A stretch of DNA of 64,000 bases from JBGQAS01 sp964498605 (GTDB lineage: Bacteria > Chloroflexota > Anaerolineae > Anaerolineales > Anaerolineaceae): NCBI GenBank assembly GCA_964498605.1, contig CAZCHK010000002.1, forward strand, positions 59,420 to 123,419, given 5' to 3'. Position numbers and translations under genes: made by a program. The notes beneath the pieces were generated by a model, which saw only the letters and a program-made list of their open reading frames with translations, did not search any database and was not told where the DNA came from. Positions 28,369-38,174 of this stretch are shown piece by piece (position 1 is the first letter of the stretch; every line of letters starts with the position of its first letter).

Positions 28369-31300
28369 GTGGAAACGAAAAGTTTAGTAGCTCTCAAGAT
28401 CAGTCTTGCTTCACCAGATACAATCAAAAGTTGGTCCTATGGCGAAGTACTGAAACCTGAAACAATCAACTACCGCCGCCTTCGTCCAGAGAAAGATGGA
28501 CTTTTCTGCGAAGCGATTTTTGGACCGACCAGAGATTATCAGTGTTATTGCGGCAAGTATAAAAACCCGCGTTATAAAAATGTGAAGTGTGACAAGTGCG
28601 GTGTCGAGGTGACGAGGTCGCTTGTTCGACGAGAGAGAATGGGTCATATCGAATTGGCGACCCATGTCGCGCATATATGGTATACACGCAGGACGCCTTC
28701 GTATCTTGGGCTTCTCCTCGATATTTCCCGGAAAAATCTTGACAGGGTACTTTACTTTGCCCAATACGTGGTCACTTTCGTGGATGAGGAAGCGCGTCAG
28801 AAAGCATTAAAGAAACTGGACGAGGAAATCAGCGACACCGAGCGGGAAGAAGCCGACAAGGTCAACAGTGAGATCCTGTTAATAAAACGTGATCGAGATG
28901 AAAAGCTCGCGGCTTACAAGCAGCAGAAGATTGATCTCGAAAAACAATGCGACGAAAAGATCGGTGAAGAATCAGCGCCGTATCAAAAAGAAGCCGCTGA
29001 TATCCAGGAGCTGTTGACAAAAAAGAATGACACAGTTGCCAAGAAAGATATCGTCTTTTCTGCCAACAAAGATGTCATCGTCAAAGCAGGGGAGACCATA
29101 ACCAGCGCGTCCATCACGAAACTGCAGAAAAGTGCACTGGGTTACACGGAAGAAGTAGAAAAGAAACTGAGAGAGCAACTGCTGCGAGAAATTGAACATA
29201 TCAACATGGATATGGAAAAGATCAAGGCGGAAGCGGATCTCAAGATGGATCAACTTCGGAATGAACTTGAGGATCGCTATAAAGACAATAAAGATCAAAA
29301 CCTGATCACCAGGGATGAGCTCCACGAATTGCGTGTATTCACGTTTTTAAGCGAATCGAGGTATCGGGAGCTGAAGCAAAAATATGGACAGGTTTTTCGG
29401 GCGGATATGGGCGCTGAGGCTTTCTACGATATCCTTCACAGGATGGATCTTGAGAAACTTAAAGAAGACCTCTGGGAAGAATTGCGCACCACAAAGAGCA
29501 AGCAAAAACGCAAAAAAGCCACGACAAGACTGAAGGTCGTGGAGGATTTCGTGCGTTCCGGAAACAAACCTGAGTGGATGATCTTGAAAATCCTGCCAGT
29601 CATCCCCCCGGATTTGCGGCCGATGGTTCAACTGGATGGTGGCAGGTTTGCCACATCCGATCTGAACGATTTGTACCGCAGGGTGATCAACCGCAACAAT
29701 CGCTTAAAAAGGCTGCTCGAACTTGGTGCCCCGGATGTGATTGTCCGCAACGAAAAACGCATGCTCCAGGAAGCGGTTGACTCTCTGATCGACAATTCGC
29801 AAAAAGGAAAAGCCTTATCCCGCCGCGGCAGACGTGAACTCAAATCACTCAGCGACATGTTAAAGGGTAAGAAAGGACGTTTCCGAAGGAATCTTCTCGG
29901 AAAACGCGTGGATTACTCCGGGCGGTCGGTGATCGTGGTTGGGCCGAACCTGCGTCTGGATCAATGCGGCTTACCAAAAACGATGGCGTTGGAATTATAC
30001 AGACCTTTTGTTGTTGCCCGCCTCGTGAAAAAGGGATACACGTCTAACGTAAAAAGCGCCAGAAGGTTCATTGAACGCAACCGCCCTGAGGTTTGGGAGG
30101 CACTAGACGAAGTGATCAAAGAACGACCAGTGTTGCTGAATCGCGCGCCTACTCTCCACCGATTGGGAATTCAAGCTTTCGAGCCAATATTAATTGAAGG
30201 CAGCGCAATTCAGCTGCATCCGCTTGTCACGACCGCTTTCAACGCTGACTTCGATGGCGATCAAATGGCCGTTCACGTTCCCCTTTCTGAAAAAGCCGTA
30301 CTGGAAGCACGTGAACTAATGCTGGCCACGAAGAACCTTTTGAAACCCGCCGATGGTGAACCGATCATCAGTCCTTCGAAAGACATGGTGTTGGGTGTGT
30401 ATTACTTGACCGTTCAGGATGAAGGATCTCATAAAGGCGATGGAAGGATTTTCGCTGACATCGATGAGGTCGAATTGGCCTATCAACTGGATCAAATCCA
30501 TATCCATGCCAATATCATGTTGTCTGTGACAACCTGGTTTGACGATGAGAACAAACGGCTACCGGCTCCTGAGAAGAGAGTCGTGCAGACGACTACCGGA
30601 AGAGCCCTGTTCAACAGGATCCTTCCTGGCGAAGTGCAGTTTACCAACAGGATGTTGGAAAAAGGTGCCGTCAAGGATCTGATCGCTGATGTGTACGAAT
30701 TGTGCGGTGGGGATGTCACCACGCACGTGGCCGATGAAATCAAGCATATCGGTTTTCAATTTGCCATGCTGTCTGGCGCGACGATCGCTGTGAATGACAT
30801 CAACATTCCAGAAGCCAAAAAATCAATCCTTGAGGAATCGCGGCTGGTTGTCGATAACTATAACACTTCATTCCGACGTGGTTTCATGACAGAACAGGAG
30901 CGGAACCGCAAGGTGATCGAAGTGTGGCAGGAGACCACCAAAAAAGTCGCAGACGCTGTAAAGGTTGCGATGGATCCGACGGGCAACCTGGCGATCATGG
31001 CGAATTCAGGCGCGACCAAAGGTGGATTTGGCCCCATTGCGCAGCTTGCTGGAATGCGCGGTCTTATGGCAGATCCTGCCGGACGGATTATTCGCCTGCC
31101 CATTCAGTCGAATTTCCGCGAAGGGTTGACCGCCCTGGAGTACTTTATCTCGACGCATGGTTCCCGGAAAGGCCTGGCTGATACAGCTCTGCGAACAGCT
31201 GACGCGGGATATCTTACCCGGCGCCTGGTCGATATCGCGCAGGATCTCATCATCAACGAGGATGACTGCGGCACAGAAGAAGGATATCTGATCCGGCGGA

Positions 31301-32625
31301 GCGACGATATTGCCGGCCAAAAGATGGAATCCCGCCTATATGGCCGGCTGCTTGCCAGGCGCATCATTGATCCGGAGACTGGAGAGGTGCTTGGTGAACG
31401 AGACGACATGATCGATCGTGAACTGATCAGGAAAATCGCCGTCTCCAAAGTGGAAGAGGTTCTGGTGCGTTCGCCTCTTACATGCAACTTACTGCATGGG
31501 ATTTGCGTAAAGTGTTACGGCATGGATTTGGGGCGTGGCGAATTGGTCAAAAAGGGTGCCGCGGTCGGTACGGTGGCCGCGCAGTCAATTGGGGAGCCTG
31601 GCACGCAGCTGACCCTGCGAACATTCCATACAGGCGGTGTCGCTGAGGGCGGTGATATCACGACCGGTCTTCCACGCGTGGAGGAATTGTTCGAAGCGCG
31701 AAAAATGCCGAAAGGTGAGGCCGTCATTGCGGAAATTAAAGGTACAGTTTCCATCATCCAGAACCAGCAGGCGAGCGAGATCAGAACTGTTTTGATCGAG
31801 CACAGCGAGCTGGTAAGTGAATCTTATGAGATTTCCAGTGATTGGAAGATCCTGGTCAAGAACGAAGACAATGTCAAGCAAGGTGACATCATTGCCTCGC
31901 TTGGCGATGCGTCCATTACCGCTGAACATGAAGGTCGGGTTCGCGTGGAAAAGCGAAAGGTCACCATCAGCTACGATCAGAAAGAAAGCATGGAGCACGA
32001 AATCCCATCCACCGCACGCCTGATTGTCACGGATGGCGTGGAAGTGGAGGCCGGACAACCGCTTACGGAAGGTTCACTTAATCCTCACATGCTCATGAAG
32101 ATCAAAGGCCGCGAAGCAGCGCAGCTGTACCTGCTGACCGAAATCCAGAAAGTATACCGTGCCCAGGGGCAGAACATCAATGACAAGCATTTTGAGGTGA
32201 TCACCCGCAAGATGACCGGGAAAGTGCAGGTGACCAGTAAAACAGGCGATTCGTCTTACCTGCCAGGTCAGCTGGTAGACAGGCTCAAGATCCAAAAAAC
32301 CAACGAGGCGCTTGTCGCAGAGGGCAAGATGCCTGCGAGGTTTATCGAAGTGCTGCTGGGCGTCACTAAAGCCTCGCTCAACACGGATTCTTTCTTATCG
32401 GCTTCATCGTTCCAGCACACCATCAAGGAATTGGCCAAATCTGCTATCGCGGCACAGGTGGACCCCTTGATCGGGCTGAAGGAAAATGTCATTATTGGCA
32501 AACTCATCCCAGCCGGAACCGGATTTGAAAAGGCACAGGAAGTCAAGCGTATCCTTGAGGATCAGGAAAAACTTAGAGCAGAAGAAAAAGTCCAGGAAAA
32601 CGTCGTCGACACGGTTGCCGAATAG
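28369..32625 (+). CDS. rpoC: RNA polymerase beta' subunit
   Basis: Largest catalytic subunit of RNA polymerase, 1418 residues. The zinc-binding cysteines are C59, C61, C74 and C77. The catalytic motif NADFDGDQM starts at about residue 625, with its three aspartates. The second cysteine cluster (CNLLHGICVKCYG) and the trigger-loop/bridge region SIGEPGTQLTLRTFHTGG are intact. Between the N-terminal zipper region and the ELKQKYG-FRADMGAEA block lies a charged insert (about residues 145-325), mostly predicted coiled coil. Start is GTG with AGGAGGAAC upstream. No rpoB precedes it; the upstream neighbour is a sensor kinase. Confidence 0.98.
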   Translation: METKSLVALKISLASPDTIKSWSYGEVLKPETINYRRLRPEKDGLFCEAIFGPTRDYQCYCGKYKNPRYKNVKCDKCGVEVTRSLVRRERMGHIELATHVAHIWYTRRTPSYLGLLLDISRKNLDRVLYFAQYVVTFVDEEARQKALKKLDEEISDTEREEADKVNSEILLIKRDRDEKLAAYKQQKIDLEKQCDEKIGEESAPYQKEAADIQELLTKKNDTVAKKDIVFSANKDVIVKAGETITSASITKLQKSALGYTEEVEKKLREQLLREIEHINMDMEKIKAEADLKMDQLRNELEDRYKDNKDQNLITRDELHELRVFTFLSESRYRELKQKYGQVFRADMGAEAFYDILHRMDLEKLKEDLWEELRTTKSKQKRKKATTRLKVVEDFVRSGNKPEWMILKILPVIPPDLRPMVQLDGGRFATSDLNDLYRRVINRNNRLKRLLELGAPDVIVRNEKRMLQEAVDSLIDNSQKGKALSRRGRRELKSLSDMLKGKKGRFRRNLLGKRVDYSGRSVIVVGPNLRLDQCGLPKTMALELYRPFVVARLVKKGYTSNVKSARRFIERNRPEVWEALDEVIKERPVLLNRAPTLHRLGIQAFEPILIEGSAIQLHPLVTTAFNADFDGDQMAVHVPLSEKAVLEARELMLATKNLLKPADGEPIISPSKDMVLGVYYLTVQDEGSHKGDGRIFADIDEVELAYQLDQIHIHANIMLSVTTWFDDENKRLPAPEKRVVQTTTGRALFNRILPGEVQFTNRMLEKGAVKDLIADVYELCGGDVTTHVADEIKHIGFQFAMLSGATIAVNDINIPEAKKSILEESRLVVDNYNTSFRRGFMTEQERNRKVIEVWQETTKKVADAVKVAMDPTGNLAIMANSGATKGGFGPIAQLAGMRGLMADPAGRIIRLPIQSNFREGLTALEYFISTHGSRKGLADTALRTADAGYLTRRLVDIAQDLIINEDDCGTEEGYLIRRSDDIAGQKMESRLYGRLLARRIIDPETGEVLGERDDMIDRELIRKIAVSKVEEVLVRSPLTCNLLHGICVKCYGMDLGRGELVKKGAAVGTVAAQSIGEPGTQLTLRTFHTGGVAEGGDITTGLPRVEELFEARKMPKGEAVIAEIKGTVSIIQNQQASEIRTVLIEHSELVSESYEISSDWKILVKNEDNVKQGDIIASLGDASITAEHEGRVRVEKRKVTISYDQKESMEHEIPSTARLIVTDGVEVEAGQPLTEGSLNPHMLMKIKGREAAQLYLLTEIQKVYRAQGQNINDKHFEVITRKMTGKVQVTSKTGDSSYLPGQLVDRLKIQKTNEALVAEGKMPARFIEVLLGVTKASLNTDSFLSASSFQHTIKELAKSAIAAQVDPLIGLKENVIIGKLIPAGTGFEKAQEVKRILEDQEKLRAEEKVQENVVDTVAE

Positions 32626-32642
32626 AATACCGCATCTACGAA

Positions 32643-32676
32643 AAGAGCGAAGTTCATATCTTCGCTCTTGTTTTTT
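32643..32676 (+). terminator. rpoC terminator
   Basis: A 10-bp perfect stem (AAGAGCGAAG at 32643-32652 with CTTCGCTCTT at 32660-32669), a 7-base loop and then G followed by six T. Confidence 0.9.
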
Positions 32677-32736
32677 AAGTTGACGTTATGCCTGATAAAC
32701 TTTAAGATAATCCTAGCACACACAATGGAGTCTCTC

Positions 32737-35220
32737 ATGGAAGATAAGGTTTCCCGACGCGTAGATATCGATGAAGAAATGCAGCACTCGTTTTTAGATT
32801 ACGCGATGAGCGTGATCGTCGCCCGTGCACTGCCGGACGCCCGTGACGGATTGAAACCCGTACAGCGGCGCGTGCTGTACTCAATGTACGACCTCGGTTT
32901 AGCCCCGGGAAGCGCTTATAAAAAGTCTGCCCGAATCGTGGGCGAGGTTCTTGGAAAATACCACCCGCATGGAGACGTGGCGGTTTACGAGGCCATGGCA
33001 CGAATGGCGCAGGATTTTTCGATGCGTTACTGCCAGGTCGATGGTCAGGGCAATTTTGGCAGCATCGACGGCGACCCGCCTGCCGCGATTCGATACACAG
33101 AAGCGCGATTGACCCCATATTCCATGCAGCTGCTGGAACAAATCGACCGAAATACCGTCGATTACGCGGATAACTTTGATGGGAGTTTGAAGGAACCCAT
33201 GGTGCTCCCATCCGCGCTGCCCAATCTGCTTGTGAACGGCGCCAACGGCATTGCAGTCGGTATGGCTACCAGCATTCCCCCCCACCATCTGGGGGAAGTA
33301 ATCGATGCGCTGGCTTTTCTATTGAACAAATGGGAAAAAATCGATGATCTCAGCGTCTCTGACCTGATGAAATTCATCAAAGGGCCTGATTTTCCGACTG
33401 GCGGGATCATTTTGCAGGAGAAGGATGAAGACTCTCTGCTTTCCGCCTATGCAACAGGGAAAGGACGCGTGCTGGTCCGCGCACGAGCCGAAGTTGAGGA
33501 AATGGCCAGGGGGAGAAGCCGGATTGTGATCTCCGAGATCCCTTACCAGGTGAATAAAAGCTTTGTGATTGAACGCATCGCCGAAATCGTTCGTGATGGA
33601 GGGCTGGAAGGCATATCCGATCTGCGGGATGAATCTGATCGCCAGGGTCTTCGGATCGTCATTGAACTGAAGCAGGGGGCGTCCGCTGAACAAATATTAA
33701 AGGAGCTCTACAAGCGCACCGCACTCCAAACCACTTTCAGCATCAATATGATGGCCTTGGTGAATGGTGAACCGCGTTTGTTGACCCTGAAACAGGCCTT
33801 GAAAGTTTTTTTGGAGCACCGCATCGAGGTTGTCAGAAGGAGGAACATCTTTGACCTCGAAAAAGCAAAACAGCGCCTGCACATCGTGGAGGGATTGCGC
33901 GTCGCGATTCAATTCCTTGATGAGATCATTCGCATCATTCGTGGGTCGGCTGACACTGATGTGGCAAAAGAGCGGCTGATCAAGAAATTCAAACTTACTC
34001 AAATTCAAGCCCAATCGATACTGGATATGCCTTTGAAACGACTCGCGGCACTTGAGCGCAGGAAACTCGAAGATGAGTATAAACAGTTGCTGCTGACGAT
34101 AAAAGAATTGGAAAACATCCTGCGATCTCCCAGGAAGCTCCGCTCCGCCGTCATGGACGAGCTCTTGCAAGAGAAAGAAAAATTCATCGAAAACAGAAGA
34201 ACGCACATCATCTCCTTGAAACATGGAGAATCCGCTGCTGAAAAGCTGACCACAACGGAGATGATCTCCGAAAGGGATTGCTGGATTTTTGTTGACGACC
34301 AGCAAAAAGTTGGCAGGATTGAAAAAGATGAGTTGCCTAAAGAGCTCACCAAGACCAAGCAGAAATTCATACTTCAGGCAAATAACACGTCTGTTTTATA
34401 TTTTATAGACCAAAAGGGCGCGTGCGGTGCGATCGCGGCTCACTTGATCCCTGAGCACACCGAAAAAACAGGGGGCATTGAAATCAGCCGGCTGCTGCCT
34501 TTTTTGAAAGACGATGTCATCAGGGCGGTTTTTGCAATATCCGCGAAAAGAGATGAGGACTCCCCTCAATATGTCACCTGCGTGTCTGAACTCGGTATGG
34601 TCAAACGCAGCGCAGTGCTCGATATCCCGGGAGCTTTCTCGCACCTTTTCACCCTGGTGAAGATCAACGAGGATGACAGTTTAATGACTGCCCTGCTTTC
34701 CAGGGGAGATGAGAACCTGCTTCTGATTACTTCAGATGGGATGGGCATCCGATTTGAAGAAGAAGAAATTCGAGCGATGGGTTTGGCCGCTGCCGGAGTG
34801 AGCGGAATCAAACTGAAAGAGGGCTCGTTTGTTGTTGCGGCAGCGATGGTCGATGACAGCGAGGAAGTCATGATTGTCGATAATTGCGGCAGGGCATGGC
34901 GCATGCCTGTGACGGATTTCCCGCTGCAGGGCAGGTACGGTCAAGGGGTCACGATTTCAAAGATGAAAGAAGATGATTGGATGATCGGAATGCTGAAATC
35001 CAAACACGCAGCAACCGGGCAGGTTATTCGCAGAAGGTTGTTGCCTGGGATCGTCAGGATCAGCGACGCACCGTTGATCAAAAGAGGGCAGTCGGGCAAA
35101 CCAGTTATCACTGTGAAATCGGATGATGATCTGATCGGTGTGACCTTGATCGATAGTTACAAGAGCGCGCTGGTGAAAAAACCAAGAAATCAAAGCCCAG
35201 CGAGGAAATCGCCGCAATGA
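32737..35220 (+). CDS. gyrA: Type IIA topoisomerase A subunit (GyrA/ParC)
   Basis: Breakage-reunion subunit of DNA gyrase or topoisomerase IV, 827 residues. The catalytic tyrosine is Y120 in [10 protein letters not shown]. The winged-helix region reads [17 protein letters not shown], so the position of E. coli Ser83 is valine. The C-terminal beta-propeller (from about residue 510) has recognisable blades, but the GyrA box (QRGGKG type) needed for wrapping is not found at its usual place in the first blade. The choice between GyrA and ParC is therefore open. ATG 32737 has GGAG 6 bases upstream; an ATG at 32725 is less likely. Confidence 0.85.
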   Translation: MEDKVSRRVDIDEEMQHSFLDYAMSVIVARALPDARDGLKPVQRRVLYSMYDLGLAPGSAYKKSARIVGEVLGKYHPHGDVAVYEAMARMAQDFSMRYCQVDGQGNFGSIDGDPPAAIRYTEARLTPYSMQLLEQIDRNTVDYADNFDGSLKEPMVLPSALPNLLVNGANGIAVGMATSIPPHHLGEVIDALAFLLNKWEKIDDLSVSDLMKFIKGPDFPTGGIILQEKDEDSLLSAYATGKGRVLVRARAEVEEMARGRSRIVISEIPYQVNKSFVIERIAEIVRDGGLEGISDLRDESDRQGLRIVIELKQGASAEQILKELYKRTALQTTFSINMMALVNGEPRLLTLKQALKVFLEHRIEVVRRRNIFDLEKAKQRLHIVEGLRVAIQFLDEIIRIIRGSADTDVAKERLIKKFKLTQIQAQSILDMPLKRLAALERRKLEDEYKQLLLTIKELENILRSPRKLRSAVMDELLQEKEKFIENRRTHIISLKHGESAAEKLTTTEMISERDCWIFVDDQQKVGRIEKDELPKELTKTKQKFILQANNTSVLYFIDQKGACGAIAAHLIPEHTEKTGGIEISRLLPFLKDDVIRAVFAISAKRDEDSPQYVTCVSELGMVKRSAVLDIPGAFSHLFTLVKINEDDSLMTALLSRGDENLLLITSDGMGIRFEEEEIRAMGLAAAGVSGIKLKEGSFVVAAAMVDDSEEVMIVDNCGRAWRMPVTDFPLQGRYGQGVTISKMKEDDWMIGMLKSKHAATGQVIRRRLLPGIVRISDAPLIKRGQSGKPVITVKSDDDLIGVTLIDSYKSALVKKPRNQSPARKSPQ

Positions 35221-35289
35221 ATGTTTGTCGTCTGATACTTTTAGGATAATGCAAACACAAAAAGAAACAAGGCTGTTTGTTTGACTTGT

Positions 35290-35859
35290 TTACGGTTGTA
35301 ATGTTCCTTCCAGCCCTATCTGGGGAGCTACTCTGCGCATGGCAAGGATGACATTGGATACATGCTGCCATAGGTCGATATTGAATTCTCTGGCAGCCGA
35401 CTCCATTTCCTGCCTGTTTGCCCCCGCCGCAAAGGCCTTGTCCTTCCATTTCTTTTTCACCGAGCTCGCTTCCAGATCATACAGTGAACGGGATGGTCTG
35501 ACTAAGGCAACCGCGGTAACCAGCCCGGTGATCTCGTCGCAGGCATACAGCGCTTTCTCCATCAACGATGTTCGCGGTATTCCAGTGTGATCGGCGTGGG
35601 TCAGGATGGCATGGACGATCTCTTCGGGAACACCTTCAATCCTTAAAAGGGGCGCACCAGCGATGGGGTGCTCTTCCAGGGTAGGGTGAATCTCCCAGTC
35701 GAAATCGTGCAGGAGACCGCAGATGGCCCATTTTTCCGAATCCTGGTGAAAATGATCCGCGTAGAAGGTCATCACTGCTTCGACTGCCAGCATGTGATGG
35801 ATCAAGGAAGAATTTTTCACATACTTTTTTACAATGATGAGAGCTTGTTCCCTGTTCAT
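35290..35859 (-). CDS. HD-domain hydrolase
   Basis: A 189-residue protein with an HD phosphohydrolase domain: HHMLAVEAVMTFYA (first histidine), CGLLHDFDWEIHPTLEEHP (the HD pair) and ILTHADHTGIPR. It resembles small HDIG proteins annotated as phosphohydrolases; substrate unknown. ATG 35859 has GAGGAG 5 bases upstream; the frame extends 14 codons further but without support. It follows the lipoate transferase gene by 23 bases in the same direction and converges with the topoisomerase gene. Confidence 0.8.
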   Translation of the reverse strand: MNREQALIIVKKYVKNSSLIHHMLAVEAVMTFYADHFHQDSEKWAICGLLHDFDWEIHPTLEEHPIAGAPLLRIEGVPEEIVHAILTHADHTGIPRTSLMEKALYACDEITGLVTAVALVRPSRSLYDLEASSVKKKWKDKAFAAGANRQEMESAAREFNIDLWQHVSNVILAMRRVAPQIGLEGTLQP

Positions 35860-35882
35860 GGTACTCCTCGTTTCTGTAATTC

Positions 35883-36710
35883 TTACAACCTGCTGGTCCA
35901 TTCCGTATTCGCGTATTTATGCCGGACAAGTTCCAAGGCGCGCTGTTCTTCATCCATTGTCAAGCAGCCATCTGAAAACTCTAGCGACCATTCCTTGACA
36001 AACCCGGCAATCAAGGCGTTCATCACAACTTCATTAGGCAATCTTACACCGTGTGCGCATTCAAGGGTTGTGGCTCGCTGCCGTACGCGCTCTTTTGCGA
36101 CGCTCATTTCTTCTTTGGATGAAAAAATCAATCCATCAACAATCCGGGTGATGTCTCCAAAAAGCGGCAGCGAACCATGTTGAAGCACTCCGCCCAGTCT
36201 CCTGGACTGCGCGCTGCCGAGGAGTTTTTTTCCGTCCACCGCGATCTCATAGTTGGATGGTTTTTCAAAACACACAGGTGATGAATCCTTGGCGCATTCT
36301 GTGTCTGGATACAGCGCGTCTGAAGAGGGGTTCAATCCCAGCAATCGCAATCCTGAAACCAGTGCCAGCGCGATCCTTCTGTAAGCATCCAGTACCGAGC
36401 CTTGCACAAACCGATTGTCAGCAGGTGCAATAACGGAGTAGGTTAGTTCGTCCGTGTGAAGAATCGCTTTGCCCCCTGTTGGACGACGAACCAGATCCCA
36501 CCCAAGTCGGGCGAGATTTCCCTCATCGATATCGGCTTTACTTTGAGAATAACCCAAACTGAGACAAGGTGGATCCCACGTGTAGAACCGGAGCGTGGGG
36601 GGAACCTGATGATTCCCCGAAAACTCGAGGATCGACTCATCGATTGCCATGTGCCAGGCACCTCTGTTCGGATCTGAGCGGATCAGGCGCCAATGTGTGT
36701 GGTTGAACAT
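35883..36710 (-). CDS. Lipoate-protein ligase A / octanoyltransferase family
   Basis: A 275-residue cofactor transferase that places lipoyl or octanoyl groups on E2 or GcvH domains. It has RRPTGGKAILHTDELTYSV and CFEKPSNYEIAVDGKKLLGS with the conserved lysine and SAQSRR. The cysteine in the CFEKPS motif suggests the LipM (octanoyl-ACP transferase) branch over ATP-dependent LplA, but I cannot separate them firmly. TAGAAT lies exactly 6 bases before ATG with no Shine-Dalgarno, so transcription probably starts at the ATG itself. Confidence 0.8.
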   Translation of the reverse strand: MFNHTHWRLIRSDPNRGAWHMAIDESILEFSGNHQVPPTLRFYTWDPPCLSLGYSQSKADIDEGNLARLGWDLVRRPTGGKAILHTDELTYSVIAPADNRFVQGSVLDAYRRIALALVSGLRLLGLNPSSDALYPDTECAKDSSPVCFEKPSNYEIAVDGKKLLGSAQSRRLGGVLQHGSLPLFGDITRIVDGLIFSSKEEMSVAKERVRQRATTLECAHGVRLPNEVVMNALIAGFVKEWSLEFSDGCLTMDEEQRALELVRHKYANTEWTSRL

Positions 36711-36716
36711 GGGTTT

Positions 36717-36722
36717 ATTCTA
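36717..36722 (-). promoter_or_regulatory. Probable -10 box of the lipoate transferase gene
   Basis: TAGAAT on the minus strand is 6 bases from the start codon, which puts the predicted +1 on the A of ATG (leaderless). No convincing -35 is seen. Confidence 0.4.
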
Positions 36723-36811
36723 ACAAAACTGGAGTTGAAATGCGTAATTAACATCCTGTTAGAATCTTGAAAATCTTTATCTTTTTTGTAGAATTCATTT
36801 GCAAAAGTGTG

Positions 36812-36817
36812 TATAAT
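36812..36817 (+). promoter_or_regulatory. -10 box of the sugar-binding protein gene
   Basis: TATAAT 44 bases before the start codon, with TTGTAG about 20 bases upstream as a poor -35. The leader carries a strong AAGGAGTAGGAG before ATG. An adjacent TTTGCAAA palindrome might be an operator; this is a guess. The rest of 36723-36811 shows nothing definite. Confidence 0.5.
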
Positions 36818-36861
36818 ACCTAGTACGCAAGACAAATTTTTTTTACAAGGAGTAGGAGAAT

Positions 36862-38055
36862 ATGTCGAAAAAGTTGTTGCCCTTGATCAGCGTTTTGCTG
36901 ATCGCGGTGTTCGCTCTTAGCGCTTGCGCTAAAGCGGCACCTGTTACTGGTAAGGTGGTGATCTGGCAGGCCTGGAAGGAAAATGAGATCACCAGCCTGA
37001 ATGAGGTCATTGACGCCTTCAAGGTAGCCAATCCAGAAGTGACCGTTGAGGTCCTGTATGTTCCATTCGATGACCTGCGCAATAAATTCGAAACCGAAGC
37101 AGGAACTGGTGGTGGACCTACCGTACTGATCGGTTCCGCTGACTGGGGTCCCGCGTTATACAACGCCAGCCTCATCGCCGATCTGTCAGCTGATCTGGAT
37201 CAAAACTTCCTTGACACCATCAATCCCGCCGCATTGGGCGCTGTGCAGTACAAAGACGCATTGATCGGTCTGCCGCAGTCATTAAAGGGTGTCGTCCTTT
37301 TCCGCAACAAGACCATCATTGCTGAGCCCGCGACCGATTTTGCGGACATGCTTGCCAAAGCTGGCGCAGCCACTGCTGGCGACATCGTTGGCGCATATCT
37401 TGAGTACGGCTTCTTCTTCTCTGCCGCGCACCTGGATGGTGTGGGTGGCGCGCTGATGACCGCGGATGGAGATCCGGCATTCAATGATGCAAAGGGTGTG
37501 GAATGGCTGGAGCTGCTCAACAGCTTTGCCACTGACGCCATGGCCACCAACTATACCGACGATGATGTCAACCTGTTCAAAGAGGGCAAGGTTGGCTGGA
37601 TCATCGATGGAACCTGGAACGCTCCCGCGTTGGCCGAAGCCATTGGCGCGGAGAACCTCGTCGTTGACGAATGGCCTGCGCCTCTTTCCGGGTATGTTCA
37701 GACTGAGAACATCTACCTGAATGCCAATGCGGTCGATCCTGATCGCGAGGCTGGTATTGCATTCATCAAGTTCTTCCTGGGTGCGGAAGCTCAGGCTCTG
37801 CTTGCTGATCCCACCAAGGCTGGACACATTCCCGCGATTGGCGGTATAGAGTTGACAGATCCCACCATGCAGCAGGAAGTTGCCGCATTCGCAAAAGGCG
37901 CGGCTTTCCCGGTCATCCCTGAAATGGGAGCCTACTGGGATCCTGGAAACAATGCCACCAAAAAGGTCATCCTTGAAGGAATGGACCCCGCTGCAGCATT
38001 GCAGGAGATGTTCGATGCGATCACCGCAGCGCTGCCAGGAATCCGTGGAGAATAA
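36862..38055 (+). CDS. malE: Sugar ABC transporter substrate-binding lipoprotein (MalE-like)
   Basis: Surface-anchored binding protein of the CUT1 family, 397 residues. The signal peptide ends in a lipobox (LSAC, cysteine at about residue 22). The mature part starts GKVVIWQAWKENEITSLNEV, the usual first strand of maltose/maltodextrin-type binding proteins, and later has WIIDGTWNAPAL. Two permease genes and a glycoside hydrolase of alpha-glucans follow, so a maltodextrin-like ligand is the best guess. A strong terminator separates it from the permease genes. Confidence 0.88.
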   Translation: MSKKLLPLISVLLIAVFALSACAKAAPVTGKVVIWQAWKENEITSLNEVIDAFKVANPEVTVEVLYVPFDDLRNKFETEAGTGGGPTVLIGSADWGPALYNASLIADLSADLDQNFLDTINPAALGAVQYKDALIGLPQSLKGVVLFRNKTIIAEPATDFADMLAKAGAATAGDIVGAYLEYGFFFSAAHLDGVGGALMTADGDPAFNDAKGVEWLELLNSFATDAMATNYTDDDVNLFKEGKVGWIIDGTWNAPALAEAIGAENLVVDEWPAPLSGYVQTENIYLNANAVDPDREAGIAFIKFFLGAEAQALLADPTKAGHIPAIGGIELTDPTMQQEVAAFAKGAAFPVIPEMGAYWDPGNNATKKVILEGMDPAAALQEMFDAITAALPGIRGE

Positions 38056-38081
38056 TTAACTCCATATGTAATGCAAGTCAG

Positions 38082-38118
38082 ACGCAGGCAGTGATTTCAC
38101 TGCCTGCGTTTTTTTTTT
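38082..38118 (+). terminator. Terminator after the binding-protein gene
   Basis: A 12-bp perfect stem (ACGCAGGCAGTG with CACTGCCTGCGT), a 4-base loop and a run of about ten T. It should let the binding protein be made in excess over the permeases. Confidence 0.92.
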
Positions 38119-38119
38119 A

Positions 38120-38148
38120 TTTACTATATGCTAATTATTTACTATAAT
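38120..38148 (+). promoter_or_regulatory. Promoter for the permease genes
   Basis: TTTACT (38120-38125) and TATAAT (38143-38148) are 17 bases apart, directly behind the preceding terminator. GAGGAGG precedes the permease ATG at 38175. Confidence 0.6.
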
Positions 38149-38174
38149 GAGATATCCTTTGATGAGGAGGTCAT

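Noticed and set aside
33697..34305. 202-codon ORF on the minus strand
   Set aside because: It lies wholly antisense to the topoisomerase gene, which has clear family motifs; its protein matches nothing and has no start signals.
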